A stretch of 12,232 bases of DNA from Burkholderiaceae bacterium (GCA_030151165.1 JASLEM010000040.1:1-12232); one strand, 5' to 3'. Shown: positions 1 through 6,489, counted from the stretch's first letter. Program-made: numbers and translations. Notes: generated by a model not told the origin, from the sequence alone.

Positions 1-1
1 C

Positions 2-655
2 TGCATGATGGGCTTCCAGCGCCGGTTCGACCCGACCTTCAACGACGCGAAGGAGCGCCTCGCGCGCGGCGACATCGGCAAGCCCGAGATGCTCGTCGTC
101 ACCAGCCGCGACCCCGGCGCGCCGCCCGCGCAATACCTCAAGGGCTCGGGCGGCATCTTCCGCGACATGCTGATCCATGACTTCGACATCTTCCGCTGGA
201 TCCTCTGCGGCGACGGCGACGAGGCCGCGTGGCTCACGGCCACGGGCTCGTGCCTGGTCGACCCGGAGATCGCGACGGTGGGCGACATCGACAGCTCGAT
301 CGTCTCGATCCGCACCAAGGCCGGCCGCCTCGCGCAGATCAACACCAGCCGCCGCGCGGCCTACGGCTACGACCAGCGCTTCGAGGTGCTGGGTTCTCAG
401 GGCATGCTCCAGTGCGGCAACCACCGCGCGAGCGAGGTCGTGCAGTGGGACGCGCGCGGCGTGCACGCCGACAAGCCCGAGCATTTCTTCCTGCAGCGAT
501 ACCGCGAGGCGTATCGCCTGGAGCTCGCGCACTTCTTCGAGACGCTGCAGTCCGGCGGCACCTTCCGCACGACGATCGAGGACGGCGTCGCCGCGCAGAA
601 GCTGGCCGATGCGGCGAGCGAGTCGCTGCGCACCGGGCAGGCCGTGACGTTCTGA
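2..655 (+). CDS. iolG: Inositol 2-dehydrogenase-like Gfo/Idh/MocA oxidoreductase, C-terminal part (5' end outside window)
   Basis: The reading frame is open to the left edge, so the N-terminal Rossmann NAD-binding part (roughly 115-120 residues of a usual ~335) is missing and the ATG at 5 is not the real start. The family oxidises myo-inositol or related polyols to the ketone with NAD+, in the cytoplasm, as the first step of inositol catabolism. Counting from the Met at 5, the segment SRDPGAPP (34-41) and the following GGIFRDMLIHDFD (49-61) are typical of inositol dehydrogenases. D54 and H58 match the catalytic Asp and His (D172/H176 in the Bacillus enzyme); the catalytic Lys lies outside the window. 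The C-terminal substrate/dimerisation domain is complete to the TGA. It converges on the DoxX-like gene with a 21-bp gap. Another sugar or polyol dehydrogenase of the same family remains possible, and no other iol gene is visible here. Confidence 0.82.
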   Translation, partial: CMMGFQRRFDPTFNDAKERLARGDIGKPEMLVVTSRDPGAPPAQYLKGSGGIFRDMLIHDFDIFRWILCGDGDEAAWLTATGSCLVDPEIATVGDIDSSIVSIRTKAGRLAQINTSRRAAYGYDQRFEVLGSQGMLQCGNHRASEVVQWDARGVHADKPEHFFLQRYREAYRLELAHFFETLQSGGTFRTTIEDGVAAQKLADAASESLRTGQAVTF

Positions 656-676
656 GGTCGCGCGCGGCGCGCGGGC

Positions 677-1096
677 TCAGCGGCCGGTGACGAGCTCGCG
701 CACGCGCGCGTCGCGCAACGCGAGGCCGGCCCACGCCAGCGTCGCGAGCACGACGCTGACCACCGCCGGAGCGAGCACGTCCTGGCCGACGCGCACGTGC
801 GAGCAGATCGCGCCGCCGAGATAGCCGGTGATCAGCACCGCGCCGAACAGCGACGTGCGCGGGATCGCGTAGAGCACGGTCGACGCGAGCAGCACGCCAC
901 CGAGGGCCTGCCAGAAGCCGATCGCGGCGGGAAAGCCGATCTCGGAAGCGCCGGCCAGCACGGGCGGGATCGCCAGCAGCTGGGACGCGGCATCCGCCAG
1001 CATGAAGAGCACGACGAGCGCGCTGGCGGCGGTGCCGGCGCGGCGCATCGTGGACGGGGGGAGCGACGCTCCGGATCGAAGGGCGATGGTGTTCAC
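677..1096 (-). CDS. DoxX-like four-helix membrane protein
   Basis: This 139-residue protein has four predicted membrane helices at about 21-43, 59-79, 81-99 and 108-127. The pattern LYAIPRTSLFGAVLITGYLG (75-94) followed by SHVRVG (99-104) is characteristic of the DoxX-like (DoxX_2) family of small inner-membrane proteins. Their biochemical function is not settled; some relatives accompany oxidoreductases or thiosulfate/quinone enzymes. The chosen start is a GTG at 1096 with a purine-rich GAGAGAGAGA just upstream. The ATG at 1048 (residue 17) is the alternative, but it has no ribosome-binding site. The gene lies downstream of the NmrA-like gene on the same strand, 229 bp away, so it may be read through from there or have its own promoter. 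An inverted repeat in its leader overlaps the ribosome-binding region. Confidence 0.83.
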   Translation of the reverse strand: MNTIALRSGASLPPSTMRRAGTAASALVVLFMLADAASQLLAIPPVLAGASEIGFPAAIGFWQALGGVLLASTVLYAIPRTSLFGAVLITGYLGGAICSHVRVGQDVLAPAVVSVVLATLAWAGLALRDARVRELVTGR

Positions 1097-1325
1097 GGGG
1101 TTCTCTCTCTCAGGTTTTGGTGAAGACGCCGCGCCATCGAGGGCGCGACGGAGAGAACTCTAGGCATCGGCGCGCGCCCGGGGAACCGCCGTTCGACGGA
1201 CGGCGCGATCGCGCGGACGGCCTGCCGATGCGCGCGACGGACCGGCCCGGCGGATCTCGTCGCTGCGCGAAGCCCGCTCAGCGCGCCCGCGGCGATCTCC
1301 TCGTTCCACGCCCGGCCACCGGGAA
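1097..1325. other. Non-coding gap between the NmrA-like and DoxX-like genes
   Basis: This 229-bp stretch between two leftward genes has no open frame with a plausible start, composition and family resemblance. Its right half (about 1165-1325) shows no clear structure. Its left half holds the nested inverted repeats and the weak minus-strand -10 described in the leader entry. The length is more than a normal intra-operon spacer, which suggests separate control of the DoxX-like gene. Confidence 0.5.
1100..1158 (-). promoter_or_regulatory. Nested inverted repeats in the leader of the DoxX-like gene
   Basis: Seen directly: GTTCTCTC at 1100-1107 and GAGAGAAC at 1151-1158 are perfect 8-bp complements. 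Inside them CGCGCC (1130-1135) and GGCGCG (1142-1147) form a 6-bp stem with a 6-nt loop. On the leftward transcript the GAGAGAAC arm lies three bases before the GTG start and is part of the only Shine-Dalgarno-like sequence, so pairing would hide it. A weak -10 (TAGAGT on the minus strand, 1157-1162) touches the upstream arm. Transcripts starting from that promoter would probably lack this arm, and the repeat would then act, if at all, as a DNA site. Confidence 0.35.
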
Positions 1326-2204
1326 TCACCGCGCGTTGAGCACGTCGGCGTGCGCGCGGGCGAACTCGCCGACGGTCATCGAGCGGCGGCCGGTCAGGCG
1401 TTCGACGTTGTCGTCCGCGCCGGACATCGCGCCCTTCTGGTAGTCCGCCATCGCGCCGCTGAGGTGCTGCACGACGTAGGGCGGCACGCCCATCGCGGCG
1501 ATCGAGTCGGCGTACTCCTCGATCGGCAGGTCCTGCAAGACGATCTTTCTTCCGAGTGCATCGGACAACTCCGCGGCCATCTGCTCGTGATCCATTTCCA
1601 CGGGGCCGGACAGCGCGATCGTCTTTCCGACATGCGCCTCGGGGCTCTTCAGGATCGCCGCGATCGCGCGGCCCTGGTCGGCGGCGGCGATGGGCGAGTG
1701 GCGGCCCTTGCCGACCGGCATGCGCAGCACGCCCTGGCGGATGAACGGCAGCTGCCACGGGTACAGCAGCCACTCGAGGAAGTAGGTCGGGCGCAGGTGG
1801 ACGACCTTCAGGCCCGACCAGTCGAATACCTGCTCGGAGATGAAGGTGTCGCGGCCGGAATCGCTCTTCGAGAAGCGGTCGGCCGAGCGCTGCGACAGGT
1901 TCACGACCGTCGACACGCCGGCCTCCTTCGCGGCCTGCGCGAAGTTCACCGTCGCGTGCAGCAGGCCCGGCGCCACGGGCCAGACGAAGTAGGCCGCGTC
2001 GACGCCTTCCATCGCGGGGCGGACGGTGTTGATGTCGAGCAGGTCGCCGACGACGACCTCCGCGCCCTGCGCCGCGAGCGCCTCGGAGCGGGCGTCGTGC
2101 CGGCGCACCAGCGCGCGGACGCGCAGCCCCAGCGCGATCGATGCCTTGACGGCCGCGCGGCCCGTGTCGCCCGTCGCGCCGGTGATGAGAACAGTCCTGG
2201 TCAT
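1326..2204 (-). CDS. NmrA-family NAD(P)-binding protein (atypical SDR)
   Basis: A 292-residue protein with an N-terminal Rossmann fold: VLITGATGDTG (5-15) is the glycine-rich dinucleotide motif of atypical short-chain dehydrogenases. RALVRR (30-35) follows, where NADP-binding arginines are usual, then VVGDLLD (51-57). NmrA/HSCARG-type proteins are either NAD(P)-sensing regulators or reductases (for example QorB-like quinone reductases). I see no clear YxxxK active site, so a sensor or quinone-reductase role cannot be told apart. The ATG at 2204 is chosen because AAGGA lies 8 nt upstream and the protein then begins one strand before the glycine motif. The open frame runs on to 2429, but the extra 75 residues are low-complexity and cross the control region. 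It is divergent from the LysR gene, the classic arrangement of a LysR regulator and its target. Confidence 0.85.
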   Translation of the reverse strand: MTRTVLITGATGDTGRAAVKASIALGLRVRALVRRHDARSEALAAQGAEVVVGDLLDINTVRPAMEGVDAAYFVWPVAPGLLHATVNFAQAAKEAGVSTVVNLSQRSADRFSKSDSGRDTFISEQVFDWSGLKVVHLRPTYFLEWLLYPWQLPFIRQGVLRMPVGKGRHSPIAAADQGRAIAAILKSPEAHVGKTIALSGPVEMDHEQMAAELSDALGRKIVLQDLPIEEYADSIAAMGVPPYVVQHLSGAMADYQKGAMSGADDNVERLTGRRSMTVGEFARAHADVLNAR

Positions 2205-2289
2205 GATGATTTCCTTCAATGCAGTGGGTGGAGTGGAGGTCAGCGGACGGGCTGGGATCGAAGGTCGGAACTCGCTGCTGATGGACGAA

Positions 2290-2354
2290 AGATAGGCTTC
2301 GGGGCGGCCGGCCGGTAGCCGTCGGAAACTGCTAAGACCTATCTGGATCCAGCA
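2290..2354. promoter_or_regulatory. Divergent LysR/NmrA control region with mirrored CCTATCT and a palindromic T-N11-A box
   Basis: In the 263-bp gap between the divergent genes, AGATAGG (2290-2296) and CCTATCT (2338-2344) are perfect inverted copies 41 bp apart. Each strand therefore reads CCTATCT facing its own gene, and TATCT(T/G) could serve as a -10. Overlapping the right copy is the perfect 10-bp palindrome CTGGATCCAG (2343-2352), flanked by T2342 and A2354. This gives the T-N11-A spacing expected for LysR-family boxes. The LysR leader would be about 110 nt. Binding and promoter use are inferred from position and pattern only. Confidence 0.45.
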
Positions 2355-2467
2355 TGGGTAGTAGGATGCGAATGCGCTTCTTCCCGGTGAGGCGACGTGC
2401 GGAGCGGGTGCCGCCGCCGCCCGGATCATGCGAAGAGGGCATCAATTCGCCGCGACGGAGGTTCCTC

Positions 2468-3364
2468 GTGAAAGACATCCAATCCCTGCGTCTCTACGCC
2501 CGCGTGGCGCGTCTCGGCAGCTTTTCGGCGGCGGCGCGCGAGGCGGGGCTGGTGCAGTCGCAGGTGTCGCGGATGGTCGCGGACCTCGAGGCCGGGCTCG
2601 GCGCGCGGCTGCTGTCGCGCACCACGCGCGCGGTGACGCCGACCGAGGCCGGCGCCGAGTTCCTCGCGCGCATCGAGCCGATCCTCGCCGCGCTCGACGA
2701 CGCCGAGAACAGCGTGCGCGAGAGCGGCGAGCTGCATGGCGTGCTGCGCATCGCGATGCCGACGACGATGGGCACGCGCGTGGTGTTGCCGCGGTTGTCC
2801 GCGTTCACGCAGCGCCACCCGGGGCTGCGCGTGGAGGTGATGCTCGAGGACCGGTGGCAGGACATGGTGCGCGAGGCCGTCGACGTCGGCATCCGCGTCG
2901 GCGTGCTGCCGGACGCGAGCGGCACGGCGCGCCTCATCGCGACGATGCAGCGCGTGGTCGTCGCGTCGCCGGCCTACCTCGCGCGCGAAGGCACGCCCGG
3001 CACGCCGGCCGACCTCGCGCGCCATCGCATCGTCGGCGGGCCCGCGTCGGCCAACGCGGTGGCGTGGCAGTTCGAGCGCGATGGCCGCCAGGCGACGGTG
3101 GAGCTGCGGCCGCACGTCGCGGTCAACGACACCTCCGGCGCCGTCGCCGCGGCCGCGGGCGGGTTGGGGATCACGTCGACGACGTCGTGGGCCTGCCAGC
3201 AGGAGCTGCGCAGCGGCGAGCTGGTTCGCGTGCTGCGCGACTGGAAGACGGCGGACATGCCCGTCAACGCCTACTTCCCGATGGGGCGCGCGACGCGCAT
3301 CGCGGCGCGCGTGTTCGTCGACTTCATCGCGGCCGAACTGGCCGGCCGCGATGCCGCTGCCTAG
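2468..3364 (+). CDS. LysR-family transcriptional regulator
   Basis: A 298-residue protein, normal for the family. Residues 1-60 form the winged helix-turn-helix: LRLYARVARLGSFSAAAREA (7-26), then QSQVSRMVADLEAGLGARLL (30-49) and SRTTRAVTPTEAG (50-62). A linker helix follows, and from about residue 91 the periplasmic-binding-protein-like effector domain (VLRIAMPTTMG, 92-102). The start is a GTG at 2468 with GGAGG (2457-2461) well placed. The open frame continues upstream to 2354, but that extension is poorly conserved in character and lacks a ribosome-binding site. By analogy with other divergent LysR pairs it probably autoregulates and controls the NmrA-like gene. The effector cannot be predicted. 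Its TAG stop overlaps the stop of the convergent next gene. Confidence 0.93.
   Translation: MKDIQSLRLYARVARLGSFSAAAREAGLVQSQVSRMVADLEAGLGARLLSRTTRAVTPTEAGAEFLARIEPILAALDDAENSVRESGELHGVLRIAMPTTMGTRVVLPRLSAFTQRHPGLRVEVMLEDRWQDMVREAVDVGIRVGVLPDASGTARLIATMQRVVVASPAYLAREGTPGTPADLARHRIVGGPASANAVAWQFERDGRQATVELRPHVAVNDTSGAVAAAAGGLGITSTTSWACQQELRSGELVRVLRDWKTADMPVNAYFPMGRATRIAARVFVDFIAAELAGRDAAA
3361..3364. other. CTAG shared by two convergent stop codons
   Basis: The rightward LysR gene ends with TAG at 3362-3364, and the leftward YciI-like gene ends with TAG read from 3363-3361. The palindrome CTAG supplies both stops, so the two genes overlap by three bases. There is no room for a terminator between them. 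Confidence 0.9.
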
Positions 3365-3654
3365 TGGCCCTGGATCAGCCGGCCGAGCGGCATCAACGGC
3401 CCGGCCGGGATCAGGTCGAAGGTCATGAAACCGCCCTCGACCAGCGGCAGCGTGCCGACCGCCGCCTTGGCGTCCTCCACCGAGGCGGCCTCCATCAGGA
3501 AGATCACGCCGAGCCGGTCGTGGCGAAACCAGAACTGCTCGATCTTTCCGTCGAGATAGAGCTGCAGCGTGTGCGGCACTTCCTTGGGCATGACCGCCGC
3601 CTGTTGTTCGGGCGTGGGCGGGGTGGTGATGGCGCCGATGGCGAAAACCTTCAT
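3361..3654 (-). CDS. Small YciI/muconolactone-isomerase-like protein (dimeric alpha/beta-barrel)
   Basis: This 97-residue protein starts at an ATG preceded by AGGAG. It has the ferredoxin-like pattern of YciI and muconolactone-isomerase relatives: strand MKVFAIGAI, helix PTPEQQAAVMPKEVPHTLQLYLDG, strands KIEQFWFRHDRLGVIFLMEA, helix SVEDAKAAVGTLPL, and final strand FMTFDLIPAGPL (about 76-87). The ending LIPAGPLMPLGRLI resembles muconolactone-isomerase-like proteins. Such proteins form dimers with a substrate pocket, but this one has no recognised substrate, and no muconate pathway gene adjoins it. Cytoplasmic, no signal peptide. It is divergent from the GlxA-type regulator with 100 bp between the starts, so it is the likely target of that regulator. 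Its stop codon overlaps that of the LysR gene. Confidence 0.8.
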   Translation of the reverse strand: MKVFAIGAITTPPTPEQQAAVMPKEVPHTLQLYLDGKIEQFWFRHDRLGVIFLMEAASVEDAKAAVGTLPLVEGGFMTFDLIPAGPLMPLGRLIQGH

Positions 3655-3717
3655 GGGAATCTCCTGTTCATTGCGGGGTGCAACGAGGCCACTGTAGGTT
3701 TCGGGCGGCAAAATCTG

Positions 3718-3754
3718 TATAGTCGCAAACGACATCTTTGAGGTCATTTGCGCC
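3718..3754 (+). promoter_or_regulatory. Promoter -10 and imperfect inverted-repeat operator before the GlxA-type regulator
   Basis: TATAGT (3718-3723) is a good -10 for the rightward regulator, with no clear -35. It is followed by GTCGCAAACGAC (3722-3733) and GTCATTTGCGCC (3743-3754). These are inverted copies matching at 10 of 12 positions with a 9-nt spacer, and the second ends at the base before the ATG. The first arm is itself symmetric (GTCG-CAAA-CGAC). Overlap with the -10 and the start region suggests an autorepression operator, possibly acting on the divergent YciI-like gene as well. GAGG (3740-3743) is the probable ribosome-binding site. Function is inferred. Confidence 0.5.
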
Positions 3755-4720
3755 ATGCGGATTTCGGTGCTCGCGATGGAGGGCGTGTTCGACACGGGCC
3801 TGACCGTCACGCTCGACGCGTTCACGCTCGCCAACAACTTCTCGGCGCGCATGATGGGCGGCGCGGTGCATTTCGACGTGTCGCTCGTCGGCATGCGCCG
3901 CAAGGTGCGCTCCGGCCAGGGGCTCGCGCTTCCCGTGCAGCCGGTGGCGCCGGAGTCGACGCCCGACTGGGTGATCGTCCCGGCGCTGAACACCGGCACG
4001 CCGGAGCGCCTGGTGCCGGCGCTCGCGCGGCCCGACATGCAGGACGCCCGCAGGCAACTGCTGAAGTGGCACGCCGGCGGCGCGAAGATCGCGGCGTCCT
4101 GCATCGGCACCTTCTTCCTCGCGGAGGCCGGGCTGCTCGATCATCGCGAGGCGACGACGACGTGGTGGCTCGCGCCGCTGTTCCGCCAGCGCTACCCGGC
4201 CGTGCTGCTCGACGAATCGCGCATGCTGGTGCCGACGGACATCGGCGTCACGGCCGGCGCGGCGATGGGGCATCTGGACCTGTCGCTGTGGCTGATCCGC
4301 CAGGCCAGCCCGGAGCTCGCGACCGTCGTCTCGCGCTACCTGCTCGCCGACATCCGCAGCTCGCAGGCGCCGTACATCATCCCCAACCACCTCGCGCAGG
4401 CCGATCCGCTCGTGCTGCGCTTCGAGCGCTGGTCGCGCGAGCGTCTCAAGGACGGCTTCTCGCTGCAGGACGCCGCATCGGCGCTCGCGACGAGCCCGCG
4501 CTCGCTGCAGCGCCGCTGCCAGGCGGTGCTCGGCAAGTCGCCGCTGGACTACTTCCAGGACCTGCGCGTCGAGCGCGCGCAGTCGCTGCTGCACGGCAGC
4601 GGGCTGGACATCGAGGCGATCGCCGCCGAGGTCGGCTATGCCGACGGCGCGACCCTGCGGACGCTGCTGCGCCAACGCCTGGGCCGCGGCGTGCGAGACC
4701 TCCGCGCCGACCTGCGTTGA
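3755..4720 (+). CDS. GlxA-type AraC regulator with DJ-1/PfpI-like sensor domain
   Basis: A 321-residue protein with the two-domain plan of GlxA/FtrA-type regulators. Residues 1 to about 190 form a DJ-1/PfpI (class I amidotransferase-like) domain. It includes DWVIVPALNTG (71-81) and the nucleophile-elbow segment AASCIGTFFLAEAGLLD (113-129), with Cys116 at the elbow. Residues about 222-319 are an AraC DNA-binding domain with two helix-turn-helices (SLQDAASALATSPRSLQRRC, 236-255, and DIEAIAAEVGYADGATLRTL, 285-304). In this family the sensor domain is thought to bind a small ligand rather than act as an enzyme. The ATG at 3755 has GAGG 11 nt upstream. The likely target is the divergent YciI-like gene; the inducer is unknown. 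It converges on the GNAT gene with a 19-bp gap. Confidence 0.92.
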   Translation: MRISVLAMEGVFDTGLTVTLDAFTLANNFSARMMGGAVHFDVSLVGMRRKVRSGQGLALPVQPVAPESTPDWVIVPALNTGTPERLVPALARPDMQDARRQLLKWHAGGAKIAASCIGTFFLAEAGLLDHREATTTWWLAPLFRQRYPAVLLDESRMLVPTDIGVTAGAAMGHLDLSLWLIRQASPELATVVSRYLLADIRSSQAPYIIPNHLAQADPLVLRFERWSRERLKDGFSLQDAASALATSPRSLQRRCQAVLGKSPLDYFQDLRVERAQSLLHGSGLDIEAIAAEVGYADGATLRTLLRQRLGRGVRDLRADLR

Positions 4721-4739
4721 CGCGCCCGCCGCGCGCGCC

Positions 4740-5285
4740 TCAGGCCCGCGGACGCAGCACCCGCCCGAGCCGCGTGACGGTGCTGTCGCCGATCACGCGC
4801 GTCGCCACGAAGCCCAGGCGGTGGCCGAGCGCGAGCATCGCGTCGTTCGTCGACAGCGTCGCGCCGTACAGCTCGCGCACGCCGGCCGCGCGCGCCAGCG
4901 TCACCAGCCCGCAGATCATCACGACGCCCAGCCCGCAGCGCTTCCACGCGTCGCCGACGACGATCGCGAACTCGGCGTCGGGCCCGTCGTCGTCGCGGAC
5001 GTAGCGCGCCACGCCCAGCATGAACGGCGCGCCGTCTCGCTCGCTGGTGACGACCAGGGCTTCCTCGCGCGCGAGGTCGATGTTCGTCCAGCGCTCGATC
5101 TCGCGCGGGCCCGGGTGGCGCGTGGAGAACAGGCGGTTGTAGCTGGTGTCGGCGGACAGCCCGTCGACGAACGCGGTCTCGATCTCGAAGTCCTCGGGCG
5201 CGATGCGGCGCAGCGTCGCCGGCGCGCCGTCGGCCAGCCGCCAGTGGTGGGGCAGGGCGAGCGAGGCGGTGGCGAGCGAGGTCAT
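4740..5285 (-). CDS. GNAT-family N-acetyltransferase
   Basis: A 181-residue single-domain acetyltransferase. ATLRRIAPEDFEIETAFVDGLSADTSYNRLFS (24-55) resembles the N-terminus of the acetyltransferase domain of Pat-type protein acetylases. EFAIVVGDAWKRCGLGVVMICGLVTLARAAGV (105-136) is motif A with the acetyl-CoA pyrophosphate loop KRCGLG (115-120), where K replaces the usual Q/R. NDAMLALGHRLGF (147-159) is the C-terminal motif. The substrate is not predictable; relatives acetylate proteins or small amines. Start choice is uncertain. The ATG at 5285 has no clear ribosome-binding site, and an in-frame ATG at 5318 would add 11 residues. The frame is open further right but becomes arginine-rich and antisense to the next gene. 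It is divergent from the second GNAT gene. Confidence 0.85.
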   Translation of the reverse strand: MTSLATASLALPHHWRLADGAPATLRRIAPEDFEIETAFVDGLSADTSYNRLFSTRHPGPREIERWTNIDLAREEALVVTSERDGAPFMLGVARYVRDDDGPDAEFAIVVGDAWKRCGLGVVMICGLVTLARAAGVRELYGATLSTNDAMLALGHRLGFVATRVIGDSTVTRLGRVLRPRA

Positions 5286-5353
5286 GGCGGTGGGCGGCTG
5301 CGGCGAGGACGCGCGCATGATGAACCGGATCTGCGATGCGGGGCAAGTCGCCG

Positions 5354-5387
5354 CGTGTCGAGGGCGTCGAGCGCGTCGCGCGACACG
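5354..5387. promoter_or_regulatory. Inverted repeat and 9-bp tandem repeats between the divergent GNAT genes
   Basis: CGTGTCG (5354-5360) and CGACACG (5381-5387) are perfect 7-bp inverted copies with a 20-bp spacer. The spacer region also holds near-tandem 9-mers beginning GTCGAGGGC, GTCGAGCGC and GTCGCGCGA (5358, 5367, 5376). The position between two divergent starts suits an operator, but in such GC-rich DNA chance is a serious alternative. Confidence 0.25.
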
Positions 5388-5447
5388 GGCGCATTTCTTT
5401 CGCGGCACACTGTCGGGCTCGCACCCGTCCCTGCAGGAGCCGTCCTC

Positions 5448-6194
5448 TTGAACCCGCCGAACCCGTCCCGCCTGGCGCACCCGGTCGCCGACGCCAGCCT
5501 CGCCCACCCGCTCGACAACGTCATCTGGAACGCGCTCACCACGCGCCAGGCCGGCATCGCCGAGGGCGACGGCGACGCGCGCCGCTACCAGCTCGCATAC
5601 GCGCTCTTCGCGGCGTTGCGCGAGCCCGGCGCAGATGGCCTGCGCGCGCTCGCGCGCCTCGTGCGCGCGGGCGACGGCCATGCGCTGTTCCTCCCGGGCG
5701 ACGTCGAGATCGGCGAGCACTTCGAGCTGCTCGGGCTCAAGAACATCGTGCAGATGATCGGGCCGGCGGTGTCGCCGCCGGTCGACGAGGGGCGCTTCAC
5801 GGTGCTGGGCCCGCAGCACAAGGATCGGATGGCGTCGCTGGTGCAGCGCACCGAGCCTGGCCCGTGGATGCCGCGCACCGACGAGCTCGGGCGCTTCCTC
5901 GGCGTGTTCGACGGCGACGCGCTCGTCGCGATGGCGGGCGAGCGCATGCACCTGGCGGGGTATCGCGAGATCAGCGCCGTCTGCACCGACCCCGCGTGGC
6001 GCGGCAAGGGCCTGGCGCGCGACCTGATGGTGGCGGTGTCGCAGGCGATCGTCGCGCGCGGCGAGGTGCCGTTCCTGCACGTGCTCGCCGAGAACGCGAC
6101 CGCGATCGCGCTCTACGAGCGGCTCGGCTTCGTGCAGCGCGCGAACTTCCGCCTGCACATCGTCAAGCGCAACGATCGCCCGGTGGCGGCCTGA
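5448..6194 (+). CDS. GNAT-family N-acetyltransferase with N-terminal extension (TTG start)
   Basis: A 248-residue protein. The C-terminal third is a clear GNAT/FR47-like domain: EISAVCTDPAWRGKGLARDL (174-193) carries the acetyl-CoA loop RGKGLA (185-190), and NATAIALYERLGF (216-228) is the last motif, with Tyr223 in the usual general-acid position. Residues 1 to about 120 form an extension of unrecognised type, beginning HPLDNVIWNALTTRQAGIAEG (20-40) and containing ALFLPGDVE (79-87). It may be a degenerate second GNAT half or a substrate module. The start is taken as TTG at 5448 because AGGAG (5435-5439) is 8 nt upstream and no ATG or GTG lies nearby in frame; without it the protein would lose about 100 residues. 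The substrate is unknown. It converges on the small acidic gene with a 10-bp gap. Confidence 0.86.
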   Translation: MNPPNPSRLAHPVADASLAHPLDNVIWNALTTRQAGIAEGDGDARRYQLAYALFAALREPGADGLRALARLVRAGDGHALFLPGDVEIGEHFELLGLKNIVQMIGPAVSPPVDEGRFTVLGPQHKDRMASLVQRTEPGPWMPRTDELGRFLGVFDGDALVAMAGERMHLAGYREISAVCTDPAWRGKGLARDLMVAVSQAIVARGEVPFLHVLAENATAIALYERLGFVQRANFRLHIVKRNDRPVAA

Positions 6195-6204
6195 CCGCGG
6201 CGCG

Positions 6205-6489
6205 TCAGAGCGCCTTGCCCTTCGGCTTGGGCGCGGTCGGATCCTGCGTCTCGCTCTGGCCTTGCGGCAGCGTCTTCGTCAGGTCGACGAACGCGCGGCC
6301 ATGATCGCCGTCGACGGGCTCGGCGCCTTCATCGGCGCCTTCGACCGGCGCGACGACGGCCTTGCCGATCGATTCGAGCAGGTTGTCGTCGTTCTCGCCG
6401 GTGACGCGACCGTCGCGGCCATCGGCCTGGCGGTCGGGGTTGCGGGCGCTGGTGGTGCGGGGCGACAGGTCTTGCGTGGGCGTGGTCAT
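6205..6489 (-). CDS. Small acidic hypothetical protein
   Basis: A 94-residue protein I do not recognise. It is hydrophilic and probably mostly disordered: an Arg/Asp/Gly-rich N-terminal third, then GENDDNLLESIGKAVVAPVE (31-50) as the only segment likely to form a helix, then an acidic stretch (GADEGAEPVDGD, 51-62) and a Pro/Lys tail. There is no signal peptide, membrane helix or cysteine. The ATG at 6489 has GAAAGA about 7 nt upstream and follows an AT-richer patch with an inverted repeat, which favours a real gene over an accidental frame. A rightward frame (6262-6600) overlaps it but has worse composition and no ribosome-binding site. A stress or regulatory role would be a guess. Confidence 0.6.
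   Translation of the reverse strand: MTTPTQDLSPRTTSARNPDRQADGRDGRVTGENDDNLLESIGKAVVAPVEGADEGAEPVDGDHGRAFVDLTKTLPQGQSETQDPTAPKPKGKAL

Noticed and set aside
656..676. CG-rich alternating sequence between the first two genes as a bidirectional terminator
   Set aside because: It can form a short stem but has no T tract on either strand; simple CG repetition explains it.
1117..1443. A rightward 108-codon frame in the DoxX/NmrA gap
   Set aside because: It overlaps the NmrA-like gene antisense, has no plausible ribosome-binding site, and its product is Arg-rich without family likeness.
2428..3741. A 437-codon rightward frame overlapping the LysR gene and the YciI-like gene
   Set aside because: It is out of frame with the clear LysR protein, extremely Arg/Gly-rich, and antisense to the YciI-like gene.
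5286..6158. Rightward extension of the leftward GNAT frame (open to 6158) as one 472-residue protein
   Set aside because: The extra part is antisense to the second GNAT gene, Arg/His-rich and without recognisable fold. The GNAT domain begins normally near the ATG at 5285.
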